Origin: Epilithonimonas sp. JDS | GTDB lineage: Bacteria; Bacteroidota; Bacteroidia; Flavobacteriales; Weeksellaceae | Reading direction: 5' to 3' | Length of the DNA stretch: 64,000 bases | NCBI RefSeq assembly: GCF_021261315.1 | Contig: NZ_JAJSAX010000004.1 | Location: forward strand, 62,001 to 126,000 | Part shown: one piece after another, positions 28,173 through 37,141 of the stretch | Layout: every line of letters begins with the position of its first letter | Position numbering within the stretch: the stretch's first letter is position 1 | Notes under the pieces: generated by a model | What the model saw: the letters and a program-made list of their open reading frames with translations, nothing else | Told to the model about the DNA's origin: nothing | The model's database searches: none | Program-made: the position numbers and the translations under genes

Positions 28173-28784
28173 ATGAATCAGCTAAGTTTATTTGAAGCAG
28201 AAGAATTTTATGAATTTCCAAAAGACCTTTTGGAATACAAAGAGAACTTTGTTAGCAAAGAAGATGCTGATAAACTTAAAGATATATTGCTGAAAACAGC
28301 ACCTTGGGAGCAACGTACCCAAAAGATGTATGATAAAACAGTTATAACACCCCGCCTTACTGCATGGTATGGAGGGAACGATAGTTCTTACGATTTAGAT
28401 GGAAATGTTTCAGGTACTAATGCTTGGACTCCCGAACTTTATGCTTTAAAAGAAAGGATAGAAAAAGAATTTGGTTATCAGTTCAATGGTGTATTATTAA
28501 ACCTGTATCGTGATAATAACGATTCGGTGGCATGGCATAGAGATAAAGAAAGCCGTTATGGAAAACGACCAGTGATTGCATCTATAAGTCTTGGACAGAC
28601 CCGAAACTTTGATTTCAGAAAGAAAGATCATCATCAAAGCAAATACAGCTTACCGCTTCCTCACGGCTCACTCCTCATCATGAAGGGTGATTTACAGGAA
28701 AACTGGGAACATCGAATTGCTAAGTCTAATATTCCGATGAAAGAGCGCATTAACCTGACATTTAGGTTAATTAATGAGTTATGA
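28173..28784 (+). CDS. alkB: AlkB-type 2-oxoglutarate/Fe(II) DNA dealkylase
   Basis: The 203-aa protein carries the dioxygenase triad H122-x-D124 (WHRDKE) and H180 (EHRIAK), with R192/R198 for 2-oxoglutarate and substrate, and the AlkB TPRLTAWYG block. It should remove alkyl lesions from DNA bases by oxidation. Its first residues, MNQLSLF, match the optimal sliding-clamp binding motif QLSLF, which suggests recruitment to replication or repair sites. It follows the S24 repressor gene by 59 bp in the same direction and probably belongs to the damage response. Confidence 0.9.
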   Translation: MNQLSLFEAEEFYEFPKDLLEYKENFVSKEDADKLKDILLKTAPWEQRTQKMYDKTVITPRLTAWYGGNDSSYDLDGNVSGTNAWTPELYALKERIEKEFGYQFNGVLLNLYRDNNDSVAWHRDKESRYGKRPVIASISLGQTRNFDFRKKDHHQSKYSLPLPHGSLLIMKGDLQENWEHRIAKSNIPMKERINLTFRLINEL

Positions 28785-28875
28785 TATAGAATTGGATTTT
28801 TTTCATACACTTAAAGATAAAGAGTAAAAGAATTGTGTACTAATAAAGCTAGCAATTCCCAGCAAATATTAATAT

Positions 28876-28934
28876 AAAGAATGCAATTATAAATTTGATT
28901 AGTACATTTCAAATATATAATTGCATTCTTTTAA
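28876..28934. terminator. Long hairpin, probable bidirectional terminator
   Basis: A 15-bp perfect stem (28876-28890 with 28917-28931) encloses a second 6-bp helix (28893-28898 with 28909-28914). T-rich DNA follows on the right side and A-rich DNA precedes it, between the convergent alkB and nitroreductase genes. Confidence 0.65.
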
Positions 28935-29013
28935 TTTTCGAAGGATTATAACATTTAAAATCCGAAAATTTTAAATATAAGTAAGTAATTAGAACTATTT
29001 TTCCTTTTCAAGA

Positions 29014-29643
29014 TTATTTTATTTTAATTGAAAATTGATTAATTGGTAAGCGAACTTTTTTTGCCGATGATAGATAATCATTTGCAGCATCCCTGTAGCC
29101 CAGAGAAACGATAACCGATGCATGAAGGTTCTTTTCCGATAATCCTAAAACTTCGTCAAATAATTTTGGATCAAAGCCTTCCATCGGTGTTGCATCCACT
29201 TTGAGTTCTGCGGCAGCTATCAATGCTGTGCCTACACCGATATAAGCCTGTTTACTAGACCAGATGGCGTTTTGTTCCTGAGTTTGGGTGGAGAAATGGC
29301 TTATAACAGCTTCTTTCAATATATTAAGTTCTCCTTTTTCCAATCCGCGCTCTCGCTCCATCATTTCAATATATTCTGTAATATAGTCGTTTGTAATATC
29401 ATTAAATGCAGCAAATACTAATAGATGAGAGGAAGCATGGATCTGTTCATTGAATGAGCCTTCAGACAATCTTTGTCTCACTTCAGGATTGGTTATAACA
29501 AACAAACGATAAGGCTGGATCCCACAGGAAGATGCACTGAGATTGATGGCTTCAATAATCTTGTCAATTTTGTCTTCGCTGATTATTTCCTCTGAATATT
29601 TTTTGGTAGCATAACGCCATTTTAAATTGTTGATCAGTTCCAT
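29014..29643 (-). CDS. Nitroreductase-family FMN-dependent NAD(P)H oxidoreductase
   Basis: The 209-aa length and blocks fit the NfsB-like group: LKWRYATKKYSEE at the start, SASSCGIQPYRLFVI (FMN phosphate and isoalloxazine contacts), AFNDITND and the C-terminal VIVSLGYRD loop. It should reduce nitro compounds or quinones with FMN as cofactor. It is divergent from the HxlR gene at 29748, the usual pairing for inducible flavin reductases. Confidence 0.87.
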   Translation of the reverse strand: MELINNLKWRYATKKYSEEIISEDKIDKIIEAINLSASSCGIQPYRLFVITNPEVRQRLSEGSFNEQIHASSHLLVFAAFNDITNDYITEYIEMMERERGLEKGELNILKEAVISHFSTQTQEQNAIWSSKQAYIGVGTALIAAAELKVDATPMEGFDPKLFDEVLGLSEKNLHASVIVSLGYRDAANDYLSSAKKVRLPINQFSIKIK

Positions 29644-29688
29644 TTTGATATTATATATTTAGATGGACAAAGTTATAATTTCATTGTG

Positions 29689-29742
29689 TACCTTTGTAAC
29701 CAAGTGACAAAAAGTTATAGTGACAGCCGAGTAACCAAGTGA
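29689..29742 (+). promoter_or_regulatory. -7 box and 12-bp direct repeat upstream of HxlR gene 3
   Basis: TACCTTTG (29689-29696) fits the TAnnTTTG box. The 12-mer GTAACCAAGTGA occurs at 29696-29707 and again at 29731-29742, 35 bp apart, close to the start of the HxlR gene. Spaced direct repeats next to the promoter are candidate binding sites for this regulator, controlling itself and the divergent nitroreductase gene. Confidence 0.5.
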
Positions 29743-29747
29743 ATGGT

Positions 29748-30113
29748 ATGAAACAAGAATTTGATTTAATAAAAGATTGCAGCCAAAAAATATTGGCGAT
29801 TAATGATACAATGGAAATTTTAAATGGAAGGTGGAAAATGTCCATTATTGCTTGTCTATGCTACAAACCAATGCGGTATTCCGAACTTCTGAAAGAGGTT
29901 AAAGGAATTTCTGGCAAGATGCTCAGTCGTGAGCTGAAGGATTTGGAAATTAATGAATTAATTGAACGCCATGTGTTATCTACAACACCTGTAGCTGTAG
30001 AATATGAAATTACCGAATATGGCAAATCACTTAAAGAATTGACCAGTGTAATAGCAGACTGGGGTCTTAATCACAGACAGCGTATTATTTCCGGAATAAA
30101 GAAATTAGGTTAA
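29748..30113 (+). CDS. HxlR-family regulator (3 of 5)
   Basis: This is a 121-aa HxlR protein: NDTMEILNGRWKMSIIACL, MRYSELLKEVKGISGKMLSRELKDLEINELIER, then TTPVAVEYEITEYG. I chose ATG 29748 rather than GTG 29739, because the GTG lies inside the second copy of the repeated 12-mer. It is divergent from the nitroreductase gene, its most likely target. Confidence 0.87.
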   Translation: MKQEFDLIKDCSQKILAINDTMEILNGRWKMSIIACLCYKPMRYSELLKEVKGISGKMLSRELKDLEINELIERHVLSTTPVAVEYEITEYGKSLKELTSVIADWGLNHRQRIISGIKKLG

Positions 30114-30151
30114 ACTTTAAGAATTATTTATTGCCTTACTCCCCCCAATCA

Positions 30152-30177
30152 AAAAGAAGGCTTACAGGCCTTCTTTG
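30152..30177. terminator. Hairpin terminator between convergent genes
   Basis: A 9-bp stem (30153-30161 with 30168-30176) with a 6-nt loop lies between the HxlR gene and the convergent FAD-binding protein gene. Confidence 0.65.
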
Positions 30178-30301
30178 AAAATTTAAATTTAAAATATATA
30201 AAAAGTATTTCAGTGACAAATTGGGATTTTATCATTTCATAAATCATTCATTTAGCGGCAGGAAATAATTTTCACATGAAAAATAGAAAATATAGCCAGA
30301 A

Positions 30302-32059
30302 TCAGCTCGCTATTTCATCCTGTTCCTCTGCATCAGGCTTCTCCAATTGGTCTGCAAATAAAGATGATACAATTCTTTCAGCTGCTGTATCACAGAAATC
30401 GAGGCCTGAATAATCAGGATTTAGACCGCCGATCAGAGGCACTGCCATAATGTAGAGTCCGCTGATAATTTCACCGTATGAATTCATAGCCTGGAAATAA
30501 TCATTGATTTCCAATCCTGGGATCCGTAAATAGTAATTATCGTTGTAACCTTTGTAAACTTGTCGGTTTCCCTCCGATAACAATGCAGCTGCATTTTCAT
30601 TATCCTTAAAGCTTAAATAGGCTTGACTTAATAAGTTATCTTTTTTGATGCCTTCAAAAGGAAAATCTTCATAGTTAATAGGTTGCTGTCCGATGGCATC
30701 AATAAAGATGGAATAATGTTTTTCTAATATTTGCTGATTTTCGGAGGTATAATGATAAACTGCTCCGGATTCTTCATGCGGAACAACTTTGCTGTCTTTA
30801 TCCACCTGGATCAGATCAATCAATCCTGCTTCGTATAGTGATATAATCTCTCTGTACGAAGATTGAGGAAGTGATGCAATGATTACGGAGATCAACGGCA
30901 TCATGCTTTTTCTCAACCGCAGCATATCTTCGGCAGAAAAGTGTTTGGCAGGATAATTCATCGCATAGCTGAAGTCGGCAAGCATTTCTTTCCAGCTTAT
31001 CGGCTGCTGGCGGTCAATGGATTTTTCTGCCTCCCTGTATTCTGCTTTAAAAAGATCGAAGCTGTCAACTTCTTTTCTTAACTCCAGCATGTGTTCTGCA
31101 AAATCTTCGATGTTGAGATTCTTTATTTTCTCATAGAAGTCAGGATCTTTTTCTTTCAAAGGTTGCTTAAAATTGAGATCAAATACATAGTCAAGATCAA
31201 CAAAACCACCGTGGCAGCTTTTATAATCATAAATATCTTTCATGGACATCAGCCAGGAACTCGAGTAGGCTTCTCCATCCGAGTGAAACCGCAGTGCGGG
31301 CAGAAAACCTCCTGTTGAAAATAAGGTGATCTTAAAGTTTTCAGATCCCTCATGAAGTTCATAGGTGAGTTTCCCGTCTTCATGGCTTACATAAGTTCCG
31401 TTAAGCCTTGCCAGTGTTTTCACGGCATCGACTGCAGTAAGTGAGGTGCCCCTGATTGCAACATGACCATTGAGTTCCGCTGTAAATTTGGATGGAGGAT
31501 AGGGGGAATCGAACCATCCCTTCACCTGTTCTTCATATTTCTTCGGCCATGAATGCCCTGTGCAGAGAATAACGATGTCTACGTAAAAAAGATCTTCAGA
31601 ATTTGTTGATATTGTATATTGATTATCATTATTAAACGCTATATCATCCACCGTACAATTTGTCTTTATAACTACAGTACAGCCTTCTTTTTGGACAGTT
31701 TTGATATACCAATGAAATAAAAATTCAAGATAGTTGCCCAAGACCAACCTTGGAATCACTTGATTAACGTTAAAGACGCCGTTGGAATAAAAATCCGGAA
31801 ATTCATGGGGCGGATGCTTGGTGATATAGTCTTCAAAGTTGATTTCAAAATCAGGAAGTTCTGAGGCAGAAATATTCGCCACATGTTCTTTATTAGAGCC
31901 ATTCTTTCCGTAAGGCATCCCAACGCCCAGCCTGTCATTTTTTTCGAAAATGGTGATAGTATTCGGATACTGTTTATTTTCAACGATATGTTTCAGTATC
32001 ATCAATGCTGCGGGTCCGCCTCCGATCAATGCGATAGATTGAGAGTATATATGTTGCAT
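30302..32059 (-). CDS. FAD/NAD(P)-binding protein
   Basis: The 585-aa protein begins with a Rossmann FAD motif (IALIGGGPAALMILKHI, about residues 10-26), then KNDRLGVGMPYG and NISASELPDF, as in the NAD_binding_9 family of FAD/NAD(P)-binding proteins. A second nucleotide-binding strand around residue 165 (DIVILCTGHSWPKKYE) and a C-terminal LNPDYSGLDFCDTAAERIV segment also fit. Relatives are annotated as hydroxylating monooxygenases or proteins of unknown function. The substrate is unknown and neighbours give no help. Confidence 0.75.
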   Translation of the reverse strand: MQHIYSQSIALIGGGPAALMILKHIVENKQYPNTITIFEKNDRLGVGMPYGKNGSNKEHVANISASELPDFEINFEDYITKHPPHEFPDFYSNGVFNVNQVIPRLVLGNYLEFLFHWYIKTVQKEGCTVVIKTNCTVDDIAFNNDNQYTISTNSEDLFYVDIVILCTGHSWPKKYEEQVKGWFDSPYPPSKFTAELNGHVAIRGTSLTAVDAVKTLARLNGTYVSHEDGKLTYELHEGSENFKITLFSTGGFLPALRFHSDGEAYSSSWLMSMKDIYDYKSCHGGFVDLDYVFDLNFKQPLKEKDPDFYEKIKNLNIEDFAEHMLELRKEVDSFDLFKAEYREAEKSIDRQQPISWKEMLADFSYAMNYPAKHFSAEDMLRLRKSMMPLISVIIASLPQSSYREIISLYEAGLIDLIQVDKDSKVVPHEESGAVYHYTSENQQILEKHYSIFIDAIGQQPINYEDFPFEGIKKDNLLSQAYLSFKDNENAAALLSEGNRQVYKGYNDNYYLRIPGLEINDYFQAMNSYGEIISGLYIMAVPLIGGLNPDYSGLDFCDTAAERIVSSLFADQLEKPDAEEQDEIAS

Positions 32060-32227
32060 TCAGTTCAATTTACCTTTATAAATTCAAAATATATTCCAGA
32101 AAGTCAAGAGTATGATGCTTCAGAAGAATTTTAAAGTTATGGTGAAATCATACAAGGTTTTGAGAGTCTGGATTTACCTATTCTCTCCTCACTATATTAG
32201 GCATAATTTATGCAAGACCAGTAATAA

Positions 32228-32416
<189 letters not shown>

Positions 32417-32634
32417 ATTGATCTAAGAGATTAGCTAAACATTTGTAATGTTATTAGAGTCATAATTACTGTCTGACTTTTATGAAATAAAAATATCAAA
32501 AGCGGAAACTCCTGCTTTTGATATTTTGTTTAAAGAGATTAATTAATCACTGTAAAATAAATTTTATTAAAACAGCCGGGTATTAATTCTTTTGGTAAAG
32601 AATTTGATTTTGCTGAACCATAAAAATTATAATT

Positions 32635-32865
32635 ATGAGCTTTGATATTTCCTTTTTTGATTTTAAAAATCTCTCATTACAAGATCAATATTCCATAGTT
32701 GATTCTTATGGTCTCATTACTAACAAAAGAGAAATAAAGGATTTAACTTTTGTCTCCTACCAGTTCCATTATTTTTCGGTAGAAATTACTTACACGTCGC
32801 ATGATGAAAAAATTGCGGGGTTGAATGCCTACCAGCATAGATTTGAAAGAGCCATGTTTATATAG
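32635..32865 (+). CDS. Hypothetical protein, 76 aa
   Basis: A short ORF begins with MSFDISFFDFKNLSLQDQYSIVDSYG and contains the typical soluble-protein mix of aromatic and charged residues. No known motif is visible. It is isolated, 30 bp after a stop-rich segment and preceded by AT-rich DNA. I regard it as probably real because of its composition and plausible ATG context, not because of homology. Confidence 0.5.
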   Translation: MSFDISFFDFKNLSLQDQYSIVDSYGLITNKREIKDLTFVSYQFHYFSVEITYTSHDEKIAGLNAYQHRFERAMFI

Positions 32866-33036
32866 TTACGTAAACACATCTTTTTATAATATCATCAACT
32901 TTTATATAAGTCGCTAATATAAAAGACCAAAGTATTGCTTTGTCAGCAGAAGCAGTACCTAATAACTTCTCACAGTAAAATTAAAGCGCTACGCGATCAT
33001 GCTAAAGCTTAATTTAATTATTAAACCAAAACCTTA

Positions 33037-33061
33037 AAACCTTCTTTTTATAAGAAGGTTT
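33037..33061. terminator. Hairpin terminator
   Basis: A 10-bp stem (33037-33046 with 33052-33061) lies in the otherwise featureless 284-bp gap between the 76-aa gene and the convergent outer-membrane protein gene. Confidence 0.5.
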
Positions 33062-33149
33062 ACATACGCCCGAGCTGTTTGTTTTTATACGGATCAATTT
33101 GGCCTATACTGATATCATCAAAAGCTGTTTTTATTAAAATGGCTGTTAT

Positions 33150-33995
33150 TTAATGTCTATATGATGCACCAACAAAGAACTGTCTTTCCGCAGAATGTTG
33201 TAAGCCGTAATTGATTCCTGCATCAAATTTCAGGTCTTTCGCAGCTTCCACCTGAATAGCAGCATTAATATAATTAGAGAATTGGTGGGCTTTAAAGTCA
33301 TAGGTATAATAGGTTTCAGCAATGCCATCAATATTTTTAGTCAAAGAATGGCTGAGGGTTAAGGTCTGTAAAAATTCAGTATGCATAGACGGCTGATCCT
33401 TATCTTTCAATCGGTCTGCTTCTACCTGAAATCCCAGATTCCATTCACCCGGCAGCTTGTAAAGCATTGGTACAATCAAACCTCCTTCCAGTTTACTTTC
33501 TGTATCATAATGAGAAGTCGGAAATTTAATATACGGCAGGATTGCCATAACAAAATTTCCTTTAGCATTACCAATGATATTCTGTTTAACTCTTAGATTA
33601 ATATCTCCAAATCCATTTGATTTAGAAATCTCTCCTGAAGTAAAATCAGTCTGCTTCTGCATTCCATAGGTCTGAAATCCGATCTGTACCGCAGTAGAGC
33701 CGGTTACTCCGAGCTTGATATTCCCCTGATTGATCAGCAGGGTATGTGTTTTCTGTGATTCAGATGTTTCTCGTACTGATCTCATTAAATCCGTTTCATA
33801 TTGAAAATGTCCCGCGTCCACAGTATAAGGAGATTCGGTCACATCCGGCCGATCGGTTTCCATGTCACGCATTTCAGCTCTTGGAACAGGATTAAATAAA
33901 GAGAATTTTTTTTGAGATTTCTGCTGTCCATAACATATGTTTGAAATAAATACCGCAGAAAAAATACATAAAGACCAATAATAATGTCGATTCAT
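33150..33995 (-). CDS. Outer-membrane beta-barrel protein, MetA-pathway (phenol-degradation) family
   Basis: With the start at the ATG at 33995, the 281-aa protein has a signal peptide ending ICYGQ, followed by the hallmark METDRPDVTESPYTVDAGHFQYETDL and a series of amphipathic strands ending in FFVGASYRH. These fit the transporter/Phenol_MetA_deg outer-membrane family. An earlier TTG at 34019 would add eight residues and spoil the signal peptide. The solute is unknown. Confidence 0.75.
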   Translation of the reverse strand: MNRHYYWSLCIFSAVFISNICYGQQKSQKKFSLFNPVPRAEMRDMETDRPDVTESPYTVDAGHFQYETDLMRSVRETSESQKTHTLLINQGNIKLGVTGSTAVQIGFQTYGMQKQTDFTSGEISKSNGFGDINLRVKQNIIGNAKGNFVMAILPYIKFPTSHYDTESKLEGGLIVPMLYKLPGEWNLGFQVEADRLKDKDQPSMHTEFLQTLTLSHSLTKNIDGIAETYYTYDFKAHQFSNYINAAIQVEAAKDLKFDAGINYGLQHSAERQFFVGASYRH

Positions 33996-34141
33996 AGCTT
34001 TTTTCTCAAAGCTGTACAAAATGTGTACTAAAACTTGTTCATTTCATTAAATATGCTGTTTATTTTTAATAGTCCAAGAAAGTATATATAAGTGATAATT
34101 ATTATATTTATACAATGACGAACAAAACATGTTTCAGTTAA

Positions 34142-34315
34142 AAAGCGGACATTATTAACAGAGAAGAAGTTGATGAATTTGAATATATTCTCCTAAAAGC
34201 TGCATCTACAGCGAACTGAGAAAATGTATGACAAGATGATGTTAAAACCACGATTAACCGCTTGGTATGGTGATGTAAAATCTTATGATTCAGCTGATCA
34301 TAATACAACTTAAAG
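34142..34315 (+). pseudogene. Decayed AlkB fragment
   Basis: In one frame bases from about 34154 encode NREEVDEFEYILLKAAS; after a frameshift near 34210 the next frame encodes QRTEKMYDKMMLKPRLTAWYGD followed by VKSYDS and a stop. This is the AlkB segment that precedes the catalytic core, parallel to residues 28-75 of the intact AlkB encoded at 28.2 kb (QRTQKMYDK and TPRLTAWYG there). The rest of the gene is missing. It fills part of the 328-bp gap between the outer-membrane protein and HxlR genes. Confidence 0.7.
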
Positions 34316-34347
34316 AATAATATCAATGTTCTAAGATTCTTTAATTG

Positions 34348-34734
34348 TTACTTGTTGATCGTACAATAATTTTTTCCTGCCATTTTCCATTCTATTCCCC
34401 AATGGTGCAGGTCAAGGATAATTTTCAAAAGTTGTGCACCTTTATCTGTGGGAGTGTAACGGATCTGCTTGGGCGTGGTGTCTTCTATATTTTCCGAAGT
34501 GACTAAATATTCATCCTTTAATTCCTTCAACCGGGTACTTAAAACCTGATCCGACAAATTGGGAAATGCTTTTTTCAGCGTACTAAATTGAGATAGCCCT
34601 TCGGCGATAGAATAAAGAATTTGCATTTTCCAGCGCAATGATATGGATGCTAAAACATCATTGACATCGCAGGCTTCAGCTAGTGTATGTAAGTTTTCAG
34701 TGTTGGACGATAATTCTTTTCTTGGTGTTGCCAT
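34348..34734 (-). CDS. HxlR-family regulator (4 of 5)
   Basis: The 128-aa protein has DVNDVLASISLRWKMQILYSI, FSTLKKAFPNLSDQVLSTRLKELKDEYLVTS and TTPKQIRYTPTDKG, the HxlR core blocks. It is divergent from the secreted hydrolase gene at 34833 across 98 bp. Confidence 0.85.
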   Translation of the reverse strand: MATPRKELSSNTENLHTLAEACDVNDVLASISLRWKMQILYSIAEGLSQFSTLKKAFPNLSDQVLSTRLKELKDEYLVTSENIEDTTPKQIRYTPTDKGAQLLKIILDLHHWGIEWKMAGKNYCTINK

Positions 34735-34768
34735 ATTATTTCTTTATTGCTCATTTTGGGATGAGTTA

Positions 34769-34799
34769 TTGTCAGACTAAGGGAGCGAGGGTACTTTTG
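34769..34799 (+). promoter_or_regulatory. Promoter of the alpha/beta-hydrolase gene
   Basis: TTG (34769-34771), a 20-nt spacer and TACTTTTG (34792-34799) match the Bacteroidetes promoter in both boxes and spacing. It lies in the HxlR-hydrolase divergent region. Confidence 0.6.
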
Positions 34800-34832
34800 C
34801 GATGTTAATCCAACAATGTAAAATTAGAAAAA

Positions 34833-35624
34833 ATGAAACAATTAAAAACGTTATGGACATTGCTTTTTCTATTAAGCAATCTAATCTTTTTACAAGCTCA
34901 GAAAAAAGATTACAAGGCAACATTTGTTCTTGTACACGGAGCATGGCACGGTGGGTGGTGTTGGCAGGAAGTTGACCAGGATCTATCAAAAAAGAATTAT
35001 AAAGTATATACACCGACGCTGACTGGTTTGGGTGAGAGAAAACATCTTATAAATGAGTCTGTAAATATAGAGACCCATATTCAGGATATTGTCAATTTGA
35101 TCGAAATGGAAGATTTAAACGACGTTTATCTTGTAGGACACAGCTATGCAGGAGCAGTAATAGAAGGTGTTGCAGACAGAATTCCTGAAAGATTGCACAA
35201 ATTGATCTTTTTAGATGCTATGCTTTTTGAAAACGGCCAAAGTCCGATATCAATGCAGCCTGAAGCGGTTCGGAAGATTCAAATGGAAAATATAAGGAAG
35301 AAAGAAAATTTCAATCCTTTCGATGTCGCTCTGTTTGGAGTTACAGAACCCAAAATGGTATCATGGGTAAAGCAAAGACTTACACCACAACCTTTTCAGA
35401 CTTTTTCACAAGAACTACATTTAAACCACAAATTTGGAAATGGTCTGCCCCTGGTTTATATTGCATGTACATCTCCACAATTACCGATTATGAAGGAAAT
35501 GAGTGAAAAAGTAAAATCGGATAAGAAATTGAAGTGGAAGTATTTGGAGCTTGCCACAGGACATGATGCGATGCTTACCGGACCTGAGAAATTATCTGAG
35601 ATGTTTGTCGGCCTCGTAGATTAA
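34833..35624 (+). CDS. Exported alpha/beta-hydrolase
   Basis: The 263-aa protein begins with a signal peptide (cleavage near LQAQ) and has the alpha/beta-hydrolase landmarks: HGAWHGGWCW (oxyanion-hole turn), VGHSYAG with the nucleophile Ser, and GHDAMLTGPE with the catalytic His. The HGAWHGGWCW and TLTGLGER blocks resemble the plant methylesterase/hydroxynitrile-lyase branch. It would act in the periplasm or outside. Divergence from an HxlR gene suggests inducible expression by the substrate or a related toxic compound. Confidence 0.83.
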   Translation: MKQLKTLWTLLFLLSNLIFLQAQKKDYKATFVLVHGAWHGGWCWQEVDQDLSKKNYKVYTPTLTGLGERKHLINESVNIETHIQDIVNLIEMEDLNDVYLVGHSYAGAVIEGVADRIPERLHKLIFLDAMLFENGQSPISMQPEAVRKIQMENIRKKENFNPFDVALFGVTEPKMVSWVKQRLTPQPFQTFSQELHLNHKFGNGLPLVYIACTSPQLPIMKEMSEKVKSDKKLKWKYLELATGHDAMLTGPEKLSEMFVGLVD

Positions 35625-35651
35625 GTGTTATTTCAGTGTATGATATGTTGA

Positions 35652-35682
35652 AACAAAGAGGCCCACACCAGGCTTCTTTGTT
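35652..35682 (+). terminator. Hairpin terminator after the hydrolase gene
   Basis: A 12-bp stem (35652-35663 with 35671-35682, one G-T pair) with a 7-nt loop follows the hydrolase stop codon; the T tract is weak. Confidence 0.6.
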
Positions 35683-35858
35683 CTATTATCGGAAAATCTT
35701 CTCACAAAACAGAATTTAAAAATTTAAAGTATTTAGATTGATTGGCGAGTAGGAGATTTTACTTTATAAAAAAGGTACTGTGAAATTGGTTCGCCTAATC
35801 ATTAGCGGATGTGCACCAGCGGATTTTAAAGCCTTTAAGAATTTCATAATGTTCAATC

Positions 35859-36203
35859 TTACTGCTTACCGTTCTCAGTAATTCCATATTCCAGTCCCCA
35901 TTTGTAAAGTTCGTTGATGCTGGTTTCCAACTTTCTTCCTTTGGGTGTCAATGAGTATTCCACGGTGGGCGGAACCGTTGCAAAGGCCTTACGGATGACA
36001 ATACCATTTTCTTCCATATTCTTCAGTTCCTTCACCAGCATCCTGGTACTGATTCCGGGTATCATCCTCTCCAATTCCTTAAAACGCCTTTTATCAAAAA
36101 TCAGTGCATAAATGATCGACATCGACCATTTTCCTCCAATAATATCCAAGATCTTTTGAAGTTCACATTTATTTTCAGGTTTTTTAATTTTTTCTTTTTC
36201 CAT
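35859..36203 (-). CDS. HxlR-family regulator (5 of 5)
   Basis: The 114-aa protein has the HxlR core (LDIIGGKWSMSIIYAL, RRFKELERMIPGISTRMLVKELKNMEENGIVIR, TVPPTVEYSLTPKG). I start it at the ATG at 36203; the frame stays open for a further 86 codons upstream, but that extension overlaps the divergent SDR gene and has no HxlR character. It is divergent from the SDR gene at 36322. Confidence 0.87.
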   Translation of the reverse strand: MEKEKIKKPENKCELQKILDIIGGKWSMSIIYALIFDKRRFKELERMIPGISTRMLVKELKNMEENGIVIRKAFATVPPTVEYSLTPKGRKLETSINELYKWGLEYGITENGKQ

Positions 36204-36224
36204 AAATATCTGGTTTACAATAAA

Positions 36225-36261
36225 AGTTACATTCAGGTTATTAATATACATTAGTGTAACT
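36225..36261. promoter_or_regulatory. Inverted repeat between HxlR and SDR genes
   Basis: AGTTACA (36225-36231) and TGTAACT (36255-36261) form a perfect 7-bp inverted repeat with a 23-bp spacer in the 118-bp divergent region. It is a candidate operator for this HxlR protein. Confidence 0.45.
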
Positions 36262-36321
36262 ACTTGCAAAAGTAAAGTAATGGAAATAGATTTGCAACTT
36301 AATTTTAAAATACAATACAAT

Positions 36322-37095
36322 ATGTATGATTCATTAAAAGGAAAAGTCGCCTTAGTAACAGGCGGTACAAAAGGAATAGGTAAATCTATTGCTGATAAAT
36401 TGAGTGCAAGCGGAGCGATCGTTGTTACAACAGCACGTGCTGAAGGAAAAGAAAATTCCAACAGACATCATTTTATTGCTGCTGATCTTACACAGGCAGA
36501 TAGTGCAGAAATCATCGCAAAAGAGATTCTGGAAAAGTATGGTAAAATAGATATTATCGTTAATAATGCCGGTGCTAATTTAAGCCCGGGAGGAGGCTTT
36601 AATACATTGGAAGATGAACATTGGCTTAAGGACTGGGAACTTAATTTTATGTCAGTGGTAAGGGTTAACAAAGCCCTTTTACCTGCGATGCTTAAGCAGA
36701 AGGAAGGTACGATCATCAATATCTCGACCGGCGCTGCAAAACAACCTATTTGGGAGATGACAATGTCTTATTCATCGGCTAAAGCTGCATTAAATGCATA
36801 TAGCAAGGCACTGGCAAATGAAGTAGGACCTAAAGGCATCAGAGTTAATACGGTCTCTCCCGGTGTTGTAAGAACACCACTTATGAATGAGTTTGTTGAA
36901 AATATTGCTCAACAGTCAGGATCGAGTTTTGAGGATTCTTTTCAAAATATTATTGATACGGTCGGCGTGCCCTTAGGAAGGATGGCAGAGCCTGAGGAAG
37001 TCGCCAGCATCGTAGCATTTCTAGCCTCTTCGGAAGCTCAATATATTACAGGAGCCAATATTTCTGTAGACGGCGGTTCAGCACCTACTGTTTAA
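36322..37095 (+). CDS. Short-chain dehydrogenase/reductase (SDR)
   Basis: This classical SDR of 257 aa has TGGTKGIG near residue 13, NNAG near 84, the serine block NISTGAA and YSSAK as the YxxxK pair, with the C-terminal ITGANISVDGGSAP of the FabG-like group. An earlier ATG at 36280 would add 14 residues, but the start at 36322 gives the usual SDR N-terminus. It is divergent from an HxlR gene. Confidence 0.87.
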   Translation: MYDSLKGKVALVTGGTKGIGKSIADKLSASGAIVVTTARAEGKENSNRHHFIAADLTQADSAEIIAKEILEKYGKIDIIVNNAGANLSPGGGFNTLEDEHWLKDWELNFMSVVRVNKALLPAMLKQKEGTIINISTGAAKQPIWEMTMSYSSAKAALNAYSKALANEVGPKGIRVNTVSPGVVRTPLMNEFVENIAQQSGSSFEDSFQNIIDTVGVPLGRMAEPEEVASIVAFLASSEAQYITGANISVDGGSAPTV

Positions 37096-37141
37096 TGGCT
37101 GTAAATTAGTCTGATAAGGGTATAGATTTCAGCTTTGATTA

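Noticed and set aside
36204-36461. 86-residue upstream extension of HxlR gene 5
   Set aside because: It runs into the divergent SDR gene and shows no HxlR features; the ATG at 36203 gives a full-length domain.
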